A stretch of 61,722 nucleotides of DNA from positions 1-61,722 of the forward strand of contig NZ_QXQT01000011.1 in NCBI RefSeq assembly GCF_003660395.1, written 5' to 3'. The notes beneath the pieces were generated by a model. That model was not told the origin of the DNA and made no database searches. It saw only the letters and a program-made list of their open reading frames with translations. This DNA is from Helicobacter vulpis (GTDB taxonomy: Bacteria; Campylobacterota; Campylobacteria; Campylobacterales; Helicobacteraceae). Shown one piece after another: positions 34,580 through 43,377 of the stretch (within the stretch, counting starts at the first letter, position 1; each line of letters starts with the position of its first letter). The position numbers were made by a program, and so were the translations under genes.

Positions 34580-35545
34580 ATGATTTTAGTGAGTTTGGCT
34601 GCAGAGTTAGGGGCTTCTAAACACGGGAGCAATCAGGGCGTGAAAGAACTCAGGCGGGCTTTGATCGAGTCCTACCCTGAGATCACCGAACACATGGTGC
34701 TTATCCGCCAAAAACAATGCTTGTTAGACACTTTCTTTAGATTTGCCAAGAATTTTGAAGATTACTTTATCTTTTGCAGGGATACTCTCATTCCCAAAAT
34801 GCGCGGGGTGTTTAAAAGCGCAAATTTCCCTTTAATCCTGAGTTCAGAACATGCCAATGTCTTTGGGATTTTGCAGGCCTTACGCGGAGTGCACCCAGAT
34901 AAGAGTATCGGGGTGCTATACCTAGACGCGCACGCAGACATCCATACCGCCTATGACAGCGAAACGGGGCATTTGCATGGCATGCCCCTGGGGATGTTGA
35001 TCAACCAAGTCCATTCAGGACCCAACTCCCTTAACCCTAGAGAAGAGCATTTTTGGCAACAACTTTGCCACTTGGGCATAGAGGGGGGAGTGAAAGCCTT
35101 TGATCCGCGCCATTTGGTGTATTTTGGGGTGCGTAGCACCGAGCAAAGCGAAGATGATATGATCGCCACCCACCAAATCCCCCTGTTTAGAGTGGCAGAC
35201 ATCCAAGCGGACATGGAGGGGTGTGTGCGCCAAGCGCAGAGGGCTTTAGAAGAGGTGGATTTGGTGTATCTGAGTTTGGATTTAGACATCATGGATGGCC
35301 AACTTTTCCAATCTACCGGAGTGCGCGAAAAGGGGGGATTACGCCCTGAGGAACTAAAAGCCTTGTTAGTGCTGTTGCTAAAACGCTTTGCGCCCAAGTT
35401 AGCCGCTTTGGAAATCACCGAATACAACCCGCAGGTGGGTGTGCATACCGATGTACCAGTGGTTTTAGAGATTGTCCACAGCGCGATCAAGCATTTATGC
35501 AAGAACGCTAAAGTGCGATCGCATAAGATTTGTAGCTATTGCTAG
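34580..35545 (+). CDS. rocF: arginase
   Basis: 321 residues, one shorter than I recall for H. pylori RocF. It hydrolyses arginine to ornithine and urea, feeding urease and depleting host arginine. The metal ligands are in YLDAHADIHTAYDS and LSLDLDIMDG. The Helicobacter-specific insert near residues 153-168 is present. AAAGGAGAACAG precedes the ATG. The neighbour downstream is ald, as in HP1399-HP1398. Confidence 0.95.
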   Translation: MILVSLAAELGASKHGSNQGVKELRRALIESYPEITEHMVLIRQKQCLLDTFFRFAKNFEDYFIFCRDTLIPKMRGVFKSANFPLILSSEHANVFGILQALRGVHPDKSIGVLYLDAHADIHTAYDSETGHLHGMPLGMLINQVHSGPNSLNPREEHFWQQLCHLGIEGGVKAFDPRHLVYFGVRSTEQSEDDMIATHQIPLFRVADIQADMEGCVRQAQRALEEVDLVYLSLDLDIMDGQLFQSTGVREKGGLRPEELKALLVLLLKRFAPKLAALEITEYNPQVGVHTDVPVVLEIVHSAIKHLCKNAKVRSHKICSYC

Positions 35546-35552
35546 GGGGTGG

Positions 35553-36703
35553 ATGATGCTTGGCGTGGGTTTGCCTAAGGAGAGTATGGATTTAGAGGCG
35601 CGCGTGGCGCTTGTGCCTGAAGATGTGGCTTATCTTGTTCAAAATGCGCCCATAGAATTATGCGTACAGGAAGGCGCAGGGGTATTGAGTGGGTATAGCG
35701 ATGAGGCCTATGTGCGCGCAGGCGCGCGCCTTGTCTCTCAAAAAGAAGCGTGGGGGCAAAATGTGGTAGTCAAGTGCAAAGAACCCCTAGAGGACGAATA
35801 CCCCCTTTTGCAAGAGGGGGCAACTCTCTTTAGCTATTTGGATTTGGCTTACAACGCTTCTCTAGCGCGCATGCTAGTAGATAAAAAAATTCTCTCTATC
35901 TGCACTGAAACCATTGCCGGCCCCAAGGGTAACTACCCCATTTTAGCCCCTATGAGTGTGGTCGCGGGCAATTTAGCTGCCCATTTGGTGCAACATTATT
36001 TGCTAGGTTTGGAGCATTTGCCCGGAGTCTTTGGGCTTGGAGTGATGCTAGGCGGATTAGCCGGACAGCGCGCGCCAAAGTGGTGGTGGTGGGCGGGGGC
36101 GTGGTGGGGTTGGAAGCGGCTAAGGTGTTGAGTCTTATGGGGGCGCATGTGGTAGTGCTAGAGCTCAATTACGCCAAATTGCAAGATCATCCCTACACCC
36201 ATTTACACCACTTAGAAGTGTTGAGCGTGCATGAGGAGAATATTCTCTACGCCCTAGAGGGGGCTTTGGGCTTGGTGGGCGCGGTGTTACAAACCGCTAC
36301 AGCCACCCCAAAAGTGATTTTAAAGCGCCATCTAGCGCGTATGCAAAAAGGGGGCGTGGTGGTAGACGTGGCCTGTGATTTGGGCGGGTGCATTGAAACA
36401 ATTCACCAAACTAGCCACTCCAACCCGTTGTATTTGCAAGAGGGTTTATTGCACTATGGCGTGCCCAATATGCCCGGTGTGGTGGCGCGCAGTAGCTCGT
36501 GCGCTTATAGCCATGCTAGCGCGCCCTACTTGCTCCATTTTCTCCAACATGGCTTGAAAGGGTTTTTGCAAGCCAATACCCCGCTAGTGGCTAACACTTT
36601 GGGAGGCTTAAGTGCCTATCAAGGCTATCTCACCCAAGAGGGAATTGCGCGGGCTTTCAATTTGCCCTATAAATCCCCTCGTGAAGTGCTAGCCCAACTT
36701 TAG
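35553..36703 (+). pseudogene. ald: alanine dehydrogenase, frameshifted
   Basis: The full product would be about 380 residues, oxidising L-alanine to pyruvate and ammonia with NAD. The first frame starts at ATG 35553 or 35556 and runs from GVGLPKESMDLEARVALVPE to GVMLGGLAGQRAPK. It then reads Trp-rich noise to a TGA at 36129-36131. The Rossmann motif VVVVGGGVVGLEAAKVL continues in another frame from about 36076 to TAG 36703. Adding one base around 36068-36080 (for example in the CC or AAA following a GCGCGCGC repeat) restores the family spacing. Removing one GC unit also rejoins the frames but shortens the loop. As read, the substrate half and the NAD half are separated. Confidence 0.85.
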
Positions 36704-37578
36704 AAGTTGTAGACGTAATTTGCAAAGACGGCGATCACACGGCGGAAGGCAAAATCCACCTTTACGCCGTCCTTGACATGGAGTTTAAAGAAGGGGTCGT
36801 TGATGACTGGGACGCGCACACCCACCTCAAACCCATTGTGCAGGCTCAAATTGGCGCGCAATCCAAAGTTAAAGATGAATTGTACCCAGTTATTAGAAAA
36901 GCTGGCTGTGTTGCCATTGCGGTTGTAACTATCTGCCATCGCCTTGAGCTGCTTGTTCACATTCTGACAAATCATCTGCCATGCTCCAGCACTGGCAAAT
37001 TGCTGCCCCACACAGCCCCCATGCGCACGGCCATTACCCATGGACCAGCTACTTCCCCCAATCATCGCGCCTGCAAAAACTCCAACCGCATAGTCCTTTT
37101 TCTCAAAGAAATTCAACAGCATATCTATGCCCGCGCCATAGAAATAATTAGACAGAGACCCCCACACAACAGGGGAGAACGCGCTCCTGTAATTGCCCCC
37201 CTGCCCGCTGAACAAGCCATAGTAGCGCAAACCAAAGCGCTTTTTCTTCCCAAAGAATTGCTTGTAACCCACCAACACATCCATGCCATAGAGATTACCT
37301 GAATAGGTGCCCTTGTTCTTAAAGAGTGTGCCGATCAACTGCTGCTGGTTTTGCTGGCAGTTTGCTGGTGCTTGCGCATTCGAACTACTGGCATTACATA
37401 GCACATCCTGATCTAATGCATTGGGATTAGTCATAGAACTGCTGATAGGGGTACTAGCCATATTAGAGTACTGGAAGCCCGCCGCAGCAAAGGCCCCGTT
37501 GCGCTCTGCGCTCAGAGGCACTAAACTCAAAAATGTAAAGGCGGTGGTGGTTAGGATTTTGCGACTCGTGCTTGACAT
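36700..37578 (-). CDS. Hop-type outer membrane protein
   Basis: 292 residues. A signal peptide (about 1-24, ending LSAE) leads into ERNGAFAAAGFQYSNM, the N-terminal Helicobacter OMP motif. The C-terminus FRRVIAVFANYVYNF ends in Phe with alternating hydrophobics, the BamA recognition form. Two cysteine pairs (in DVLCNASSSNAQAPANCQQ and near GGCVGQQ...ICQNV) may close surface loops. It may be a porin or adhesin, and this subgroup is too variable to name. AAGGAGTTTC precedes the ATG. Its stop overlaps the ald stop on the other strand. Confidence 0.85.
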   Translation of the reverse strand: MSSTSRKILTTTAFTFLSLVPLSAERNGAFAAAGFQYSNMASTPISSSMTNPNALDQDVLCNASSSNAQAPANCQQNQQQLIGTLFKNKGTYSGNLYGMDVLVGYKQFFGKKKRFGLRYYGLFSGQGGNYRSAFSPVVWGSLSNYFYGAGIDMLLNFFEKKDYAVGVFAGAMIGGSSWSMGNGRAHGGCVGQQFASAGAWQMICQNVNKQLKAMADSYNRNGNTASFSNNWVQFIFNFGLRANLSLHNGFEVGVRVPVINDPFFKLHVKDGVKVDFAFRRVIAVFANYVYNF

Positions 37579-37633
37579 GAAACTCCTTGTTTCTATTAAA
37601 GTAAGGGCTCTATTTTAAAGAAAAATAAAAATG

Positions 37634-37660
37634 TTGTCAAGAGAGGAAATTTGTTATACT
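37634..37660 (+). promoter_or_regulatory. promoter of the exported unknown gene
   Basis: TTGTCA at 37634-37639 and TATACT at 37655-37660 are separated by 15 bases, slightly short. Transcription would start near 37667, 22 bases before the ATG at 37689. Confidence 0.4.
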
Positions 37661-37688
37661 AAAAGCATTTTTCAAGTTAAGGAATGGC

Positions 37689-38426
37689 ATGAGCTGGCGC
37701 TGGTGGTACGGGGGGCTTTTGGGCTTTTGGGCTTTTGGGTGCATGGGGTTTTTGCCCTTCTTTTCCCTTTCTTCGCTCTCTTCAGACAATCAGGATCAAC
37801 TCAGCGACTTTAGCGTGTCCAAACAGGGCGATGTAACCTATTGGACTCGCCTAGAACCCCCAAGCTTTGAAAACATCCCCCCCACCCAATCGGATATAGG
37901 GCTCTCTTCTCAAGACATTCAAGGCACGCCCATCCCCAATAGCGTAGAAATCCGCCGTAGCGATTTATTGGCCGAAGTGCAGAATACACAAGCCCAAGAA
38001 GCCAAACTCCCCCCTCCTACCCAGCAATCTTTCCACACTCTCTTAAACAATTGTGCTAAAAACGATCTCTTCAACCAATTAGGCGCGGGGTTGACAATCA
38101 AAGCCAGCGAAAAAGCCCAATGCGCGCGCTTACAACAACGTTATTTTGCCACATTGATGGATCACTATAGCCACTTACAGCACGCCCCCACGCTTTTACA
38201 AGACATTCTAGCTGCCTGCCACACCCGCGTTAGTAAACAGGCCGTGCTACAGAGCGCGTTTTTCAAGCGCCTAGAACCCACGCTAAAGGGGCGCAAACAG
38301 CACCTATTATTAAAAGAGCTCACACAGGCCAAACCCCTAAGCCGCCAAAAACTCCATGCTCTCCTCCAACAGCCCGATTTGGGCGAGCGTTTTTATCGCT
38401 GTCAATACTTTATCCACGCGCGCTAA
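37689..38426 (+). CDS. exported protein of unknown function
   Basis: 245 residues. The N-terminus MSWRWWYGGLLGFWAFGCMG is a short hydrophobic signal. The Cys after AFG is lipobox-like but not a perfect match. The next 100 residues are rich in Ser, Gln and Pro, and the C-terminal 120 are helical, with four Cys (CAKN, QCARL, ACHT, RCQY). AAGGAATGGC precedes the ATG. It is probably periplasmic or membrane-anchored. No family is recognised. The last 17 bases overlap the convergent rlmN. Confidence 0.65.
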   Translation: MSWRWWYGGLLGFWAFGCMGFLPFFSLSSLSSDNQDQLSDFSVSKQGDVTYWTRLEPPSFENIPPTQSDIGLSSQDIQGTPIPNSVEIRRSDLLAEVQNTQAQEAKLPPPTQQSFHTLLNNCAKNDLFNQLGAGLTIKASEKAQCARLQQRYFATLMDHYSHLQHAPTLLQDILAACHTRVSKQAVLQSAFFKRLEPTLKGRKQHLLLKELTQAKPLSRQKLHALLQQPDLGERFYRCQYFIHAR

Positions 38427-39480
38427 GGCGTTTTTCTCTGAGTTGCCCACAGGCGGCCGCGATGTCCTGCCCCTTAGAAATGCGAATGGTGCACAGCAAT
38501 CCCTTTTGGTTGAGAAAATTAGCAAAATCTTGCACCCTCTCTAAGGGCGGGCGTTCAAAACTAGAATGGGGGGTAGAGTTATAGGGGATGAGATTGATTT
38601 TTGCCTTTAGCCCGTTGAGCAGTCTTAAGAGTTCTTTGGCATGGATTAAGGAGTCGTTGAGATCTCTAATCATCAAGTATTCAAACATCACCCGCTTGCG
38701 CGTGTCTAGGGGGTAGGCTTTGAGCGCGTTGATCAGAGTTTCTAAATTGTAGCGCTTGTTAATGGGCATCAGTTTGGAGCGCAGGGTGTCATTGACCGCA
38801 TGCAAAGAAATAGCCAACTGCACGCCTAAGTTTAACGCGCCCAAAGTTTGCAAAGCGGGCACCACCCCGCTTGTAGAAATAGTGATGCGTCTAGGGGCGA
38901 TATTGAGCCCCTCATGGGCGCTTAAAATCTCTAAAGCGCGTACTACTTGTGTCAAATTGTGCAAGGGTTCGCCCATGCCCATAAAAACGATATTGATCCC
39001 CTTAGTGGGCTCTAATTGGTGGGCGCGCTTGAGGGCGACCACTTGTTCTACAATCTCGCCGGTGTCTAAATTGCGCACAAAGCCCCCCCTAGCGGTCGCA
39101 CAAAAGACACAGCCCACCTTGCACCCAATTTGACAACTCAAACACAGGGTGATCTTTTCTGCAGTACCCCCCTCTTGTGCTTCTTGCATCACCATGTACA
39201 CACTCTCAAAGCTATGCCCATCAGAGGTTTTAAAGAGGTATTTCACGCTCTTATCTGTGCTTTGTTGGCGCTCTAAAATTTCTAAGGGGCGCACCTTAAA
39301 ATCGGCACGCAGTGCTTCTTTAAAGGCTTTGGGGAGATTGTGCATTTGATCTAGATAGGCGTAGCGTTGGTAAAGCCAAGCGTAGAGTTGTTTGCCCACA
39401 AAGGGCTTAAAGCCATGATCGCTACAATAGGTTTGCCATTGCGCTAAAGTCAGCGCGTACAAAGAGGGTTTGTTTTGCAT
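38410..39480 (-). CDS. rlmN: dual-specificity rRNA/tRNA adenine C2-methyltransferase RlmN
   Basis: 356-residue radical SAM enzyme methylating A2503 of 23S rRNA and A37 of some tRNAs. The cluster motif is in CKVGCVFCATA, GMGEPLHN marks SAM binding, and the C-terminal catalytic Cys lies in GLLCTIRISKGQDIAAACGQL. The ATG overlaps the previous stop as TAATG. Last gene of the eight-gene minus run. Confidence 0.95.
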   Translation of the reverse strand: MQNKPSLYALTLAQWQTYCSDHGFKPFVGKQLYAWLYQRYAYLDQMHNLPKAFKEALRADFKVRPLEILERQQSTDKSVKYLFKTSDGHSFESVYMVMQEAQEGGTAEKITLCLSCQIGCKVGCVFCATARGGFVRNLDTGEIVEQVVALKRAHQLEPTKGINIVFMGMGEPLHNLTQVVRALEILSAHEGLNIAPRRITISTSGVVPALQTLGALNLGVQLAISLHAVNDTLRSKLMPINKRYNLETLINALKAYPLDTRKRVMFEYLMIRDLNDSLIHAKELLRLLNGLKAKINLIPYNSTPHSSFERPPLERVQDFANFLNQKGLLCTIRISKGQDIAAACGQLREKRLSARG

Positions 39481-40337
39481 TAAAAACGCCTAAAGAGGAG
39501 ATGAAAGAGATGATAACAGCGCAGGCGGGTTTTTAAGACATAATTGCACAGGCGCAACAACCAAGAGAGATTTTTTAGCTTGCCTCTAAAATGCTGGGTG
39601 CTGGCATGGGGCACTTGGGTGGGGGCGGGTTCTACCAAGAGGGCATAGGATTTTAAAGTCAAGGTTTTAACATGGTGGGTATAATGCGCGTCCATGTAAT
39701 TGTCCACGGGCAAAACCCATTGAGGCGGGCAAGCCTTTAAAAGCTTTTGGGCCCCTTGGGGGCTTAAAATATAGCCCTGCGTGCCCATCCCCCCATAGGG
39801 GCTAAAAATCCAGTCAAAATAATGCGTGACCGTGCTTTTGATTTGGTATCCCTTGAAGTAGAGCGAAAAGAGACGCACCAATTCCACCTGCCCGGATCTA
39901 ATGGCCTCCAAACTCAAATGGCATTTCTCATAGAAGTCAAAGGCGGGCAGGACATCGTCTTCTAGCACAATGATGGGTTTTTGCAAGGCGACGCACTTTT
40001 GCCAAAGCAAATAATGGCTAGCAAAACAGCCCAGTTGCCCCAAACTCTGAAAATTGGCCACGCTCTTGAGGGCTAGGCGCATCAATTTCAGATAATCGGC
40101 GCGTTTGGGGAGATTGGTGGCAAAATCATTGAGAATGGGGTGGGTGTGTGCAGCGGTGATCCCCCCCTTGGCAAAATCTTCTTTGCCATCAATCCCCTCA
40201 AAAAGCTCAATGCAAAAGGCATCAGGGGTGCGCGATCGCTTTAAGAGGTAGTCCAAATGCCATAGCAGGGGCGCGACATCGCGCTCCCCGGGGCGCGCGC
40301 TCAAGTGGATAATGTAAATGGGGGTTTGTGTGTACAT
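39480..40337 (-). CDS. glycosyltransferase family 25 (LPS biosynthesis)
   Basis: About 285 residues. GCFASHYLLWQKC and PIIVLEDDVLP are the GT25 signature found in Lex2B/LpsA-type and Helicobacter beta-1,4-galactosyltransferases. The middle segment IFSPYGGMGTQGYILSPQGAQKLL is also typical. It is likely to add a hexose to LPS from the cytoplasmic side. The ATG overlaps the glmS stop as TGATG, and a GTG precedes it by one codon. Location between glmS and rlmN suggests insertion into an older operon, because LPS transferases are often acquired separately. Confidence 0.88.
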   Translation of the reverse strand: MYTQTPIYIIHLSARPGERDVAPLLWHLDYLLKRSRTPDAFCIELFEGIDGKEDFAKGGITAAHTHPILNDFATNLPKRADYLKLMRLALKSVANFQSLGQLGCFASHYLLWQKCVALQKPIIVLEDDVLPAFDFYEKCHLSLEAIRSGQVELVRLFSLYFKGYQIKSTVTHYFDWIFSPYGGMGTQGYILSPQGAQKLLKACPPQWVLPVDNYMDAHYTHHVKTLTLKSYALLVEPAPTQVPHASTQHFRGKLKNLSWLLRLCNYVLKTRLRCYHLFHLLFRRF

Positions 40338-42148
40338 CACTCCACAGTCACGCTCTTGGCTAAATTGCGCGGTTTGTCCACATCTAGGCCTTTGAGTTGT
40401 GCCATCTCTAGGGCAAAGAGTTGCAAGATCACGAGCATGTGAAAAAACTCGGGCATGTAGTGATCATAGGCGCGGGTTTGGATCTGAAAGGTGGCCTCTT
40501 CTAGCTTGATAGGACTGAGGGCAAAGATGAGCGAATCGCGCGCGCGCAACTCTTCTACATTGCTCAAATTCTTAGCAAAGAGGAGGTGTTGGGGGAGTAA
40601 GGTGGTGCTTAAAAGACTGCTATCGGCTAAAGCAATGGGGCCATGCTTCATCTCTGCGCTGGCATACCCTTGTGCGTGCACATAGGCGATCTCTTTGAGT
40701 TTGAGCGCGCCCTCTAGGGCTAAAGGGTAAAACACCCCCCGCCCCATGAAAAAATACCCTTTTAAATCCCGCTCTAGTATTTGCGCGCTCAAGGTGCGTA
40801 CCTGGCTTTGCCACTCTAGCCCCTCTTGCATGGCTTGCAAGCTCCCCTGCAACGCTTGCATTTGTACTTGCAAGGTGTTGGGATACAAGGCGTGGCGTTC
40901 TTGGGCGAGTTGCAGGGCTAAAAGCCAAAGCACTAAGACCTGACTGGCAAAGGCCTTAGTAGAAGCCACGCTGCGCTCCAAGCCCGCATGGGTGAGCAAG
41001 AGGGCATCGGCCATGCCCGCCATGCTGGAGTTTTGGGTGTTGCAAAGGCTAAGAGTCTTTAAGCCCAACGCTTTAGCCAAGCGCAACGCCTCTAGGGTGT
41101 CCGCGCTCTCCCCACTTTGAGAAATGGCAATGAAGAGCTCCCCCTCTTGAGTGGCTGGGTTGGCATAGCGGTATTCACTGGCTAATTCTACCTGCACTCT
41201 CACCCGAGCTAAACTCTCTATCAAGTATTTGCCCACTAACCCGGCGTGGTAACTCGTCCCACACGCGCTAATGCTGATACAAGAAATGCCCTCTAAAAAG
41301 CCTTCAGGCAATTCTAAACACACGCGATCGCCACAGAGTCGCCCTAGCAAACTTAGCACTTTGGGTTGTTCGTAAATCTCTTTTTCCATGAAAGTGCTAA
41401 AGCCCTCTTTGCTGCTCTGTTGGCAATCTTGGGCAATGGGTTGCACCACGCCCAAGCGATTCAAGTCTATAGGGTGTTGCCAATCTAGCACCCCCACACT
41501 CCCCTCGCCCAAGCGCACCATCTGCTGGGCATGCCCCACTAGGGCGTTTTGCGCGCTGGCAAAATACACTCCCTCTTTGCCTGTGGCAAGGATCAAGGGA
41601 GAGTGGTTTTTGGCATAAAAAATACAAGTGGGGAAGCGCGCGCTGATGAGCAAAATCGCATACGCCCCCTCTAATTGGGCGATCGTGTTTTTAAAGACCT
41701 GCAGGGCTTGATCCACATTGTTAGCCGGGGTTGTCTCTAGCATGTCTTCAAATAAATGCACCACCACCTCGCTATCGGTTTGGCTAGAAAAGAGATGCCC
41801 TTTTTGCTCTAATTGCGCTTTGAGCAAAGCGTAATTTTCAATGATCCCATTGTGCACCAGCGCGCTATGCTGGTAGACATGCGGATGGGCGTTTTCTTGC
41901 GTGGGTTTGCCATGGGTAGCCCAGCGGGTGTGGGCAATCCCCACCCCTAAGCCCTGTGTGCGCACGCCTTGTACCAAGTGTTCTAGCGCGCTGATTTTGC
42001 CGCTGGTTTTAAAGACTTGCAAGGGCGCGCCCTCCCCTAGCAAAGCCAACCCCGCGCTATCATAACCCCGGTATTCTAATTCTTTCAATCCCTCCAACAA
42101 AAGCCCCACTCTCTCCTTTGTGCCCAAATAGCCCACAATCCCGCACAT
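40337..42148 (-). CDS. glmS: glutamine-fructose-6-phosphate aminotransferase
   Basis: 603 residues. The class II amidotransferase nucleophile Cys2 is in MCGIVGYLG, with HTRWATHG and GYDSAGLA. Two SIS domains follow, with SACGTSYHAGLVGKY, SQSGESADT and the C-terminal DKPRNLAKSVTVE. It makes glucosamine-6-phosphate for peptidoglycan and lipid A. It starts eight bases after a small conserved gene that accompanies it in H. pylori (HP1531-HP1532). Confidence 0.97.
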   Translation of the reverse strand: MCGIVGYLGTKERVGLLLEGLKELEYRGYDSAGLALLGEGAPLQVFKTSGKISALEHLVQGVRTQGLGVGIAHTRWATHGKPTQENAHPHVYQHSALVHNGIIENYALLKAQLEQKGHLFSSQTDSEVVVHLFEDMLETTPANNVDQALQVFKNTIAQLEGAYAILLISARFPTCIFYAKNHSPLILATGKEGVYFASAQNALVGHAQQMVRLGEGSVGVLDWQHPIDLNRLGVVQPIAQDCQQSSKEGFSTFMEKEIYEQPKVLSLLGRLCGDRVCLELPEGFLEGISCISISACGTSYHAGLVGKYLIESLARVRVQVELASEYRYANPATQEGELFIAISQSGESADTLEALRLAKALGLKTLSLCNTQNSSMAGMADALLLTHAGLERSVASTKAFASQVLVLWLLALQLAQERHALYPNTLQVQMQALQGSLQAMQEGLEWQSQVRTLSAQILERDLKGYFFMGRGVFYPLALEGALKLKEIAYVHAQGYASAEMKHGPIALADSSLLSTTLLPQHLLFAKNLSNVEELRARDSLIFALSPIKLEEATFQIQTRAYDHYMPEFFHMLVILQLFALEMAQLKGLDVDKPRNLAKSVTVE

Positions 42149-42156
42149 AAAAATCC

Positions 42157-42396
42157 TTAAAAAACTAACATTTCTCGTTTGTATTTATTCAGCGCGTTGA
42201 TACACTCCTTGAGCTCTTCAACATGTTCGCTAATTTGGGTGTAAAAAGCCATGTCCAAACCCTCCGGGATGTCTAAACTCCCACGCTTCATCAAGATAAA
42301 ATCGCTCAAACTCACATTGGCGAGCTTTAAGAGCAATTCTACTTCGTCTTTGGCATTTTCAATATCTTTAATGAGTTGATCGAGTCGTTCAAACAT
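42157..42396 (-). CDS. small conserved protein of unknown function (HP1531-like)
   Basis: 79 residues, fully soluble and helical, acidic N-terminal half, no cysteine and no recognised motif. It is tightly spaced between kdsD (9 bases) and glmS (8 bases), which argues that it is a real gene. Function unknown. Confidence 0.8.
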   Translation of the reverse strand: MFERLDQLIKDIENAKDEVELLLKLANVSLSDFILMKRGSLDIPEGLDMAFYTQISEHVEELKECINALNKYKREMLVF

Positions 42397-42405
42397 CGTA
42401 GTCCT

Positions 42406-43377
42406 TCAGTGGTCTTTGAGCCCTAGGGCTAGAAGAGTGTGCAAATGCACCACCCCTAGCACTCTTTGTGCCGAATCTAGCACAATGAGTAAAGAAATTT
42501 GGTGGGTTTCTATGAAATTGAGCGCTTCTAACACGGGCATGTTAGGATCGTGAATGCATTTGGGGTTTAGAGTGGCAAATGCCTTAGCCGGGGCGTGGCG
42601 ATCAAAATGCGGTTGCAAGAGCGCGCGCCGAATATCTCCATCACTGAGCACCCCTACGAGCTCTTGATTCTCATTAACTAAGAGGGCATTGCCCAAACCC
42701 TGATGAGTCGCCTCTAGCAGGGCTTCATGCAAAGAGGCTTGTGCGCTCACTAAGGGCAGGGCATGGGTGCGATAAATGTCCTTAACGCGTAGGTGCATTT
42801 TCTTGCCCAAGAGCCCCCCGGGGTGGCAACGGGCAAAATCGCTTTGGCTAAAGCCCTTGTGCGCCATCAAGCACACCGCCAACACATCGCCTAGGGCTAG
42901 ACAAAGCGTGGTGGAGGTGGTGGGCACCATGTTAAAGCTACAGGCTTCTTTGGTAATTTTAAGTGTTAAATGATGCGTGCAAAGTTTGCCCAATGCGCTA
43001 TGCGCGCTCTTGCTCATGCCAATGATCTTAGAGTGGCGCAAAAAGCTAAGCGCCTCCAAAAGCTCCACACTCTCCCCCCCAAAACTGATCGCCAAGATCA
43101 CATCTTTTTTGCCCACAATGCCCATGTCCCCATGCAAACTCTCAGTGGGGTGTAAAAAGATCGCCCTAGTGCCCGTACTGGTCAGTGTGGCGGCGATCTT
43201 GCGCCCAATATGCGCGCTCTTGCCCACCCCCATCACCACCACTAGGGGCGCGTGGGCTAGGCATGTAATGATGGGCTCTAGGCTAGTGTGCGTGAGCCCC
43301 TCTTTAGCGCATAAAAGCGCGTTGGCGGCTAGCTCAAGCGTGTTGTGCGCGAGCGCGCCATAATCTAGCTGGGTCAT
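42406..43377 (-). CDS. kdsD: arabinose-5-phosphate isomerase
   Basis: 323 residues. An N-terminal SIS domain (VVVMGVGKSAHIGRKIAATL, SFGGESVELLEAL, MVPTTSTTLCLALGD) is followed by two CBS domains (SDGDIRRALL marks the first). It makes D-arabinose 5-phosphate for KDO synthesis. The ATG overlaps the msrAB stop as TAATG. Together with lpxB and gmhB in this window it supplies the lipid A-inner core. Confidence 0.94.
   Translation of the reverse strand: MTQLDYGALAHNTLELAANALLCAKEGLTHTSLEPIITCLAHAPLVVVMGVGKSAHIGRKIAATLTSTGTRAIFLHPTESLHGDMGIVGKKDVILAISFGGESVELLEALSFLRHSKIIGMSKSAHSALGKLCTHHLTLKITKEACSFNMVPTTSTTLCLALGDVLAVCLMAHKGFSQSDFARCHPGGLLGKKMHLRVKDIYRTHALPLVSAQASLHEALLEATHQGLGNALLVNENQELVGVLSDGDIRRALLQPHFDRHAPAKAFATLNPKCIHDPNMPVLEALNFIETHQISLLIVLDSAQRVLGVVHLHTLLALGLKDH

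Noticed and set aside
35472-35552. Longer N-terminus for alanine dehydrogenase
   Set aside because: It overlaps the end of rocF in another frame, while family homology and the ribosome site begin at 35553.
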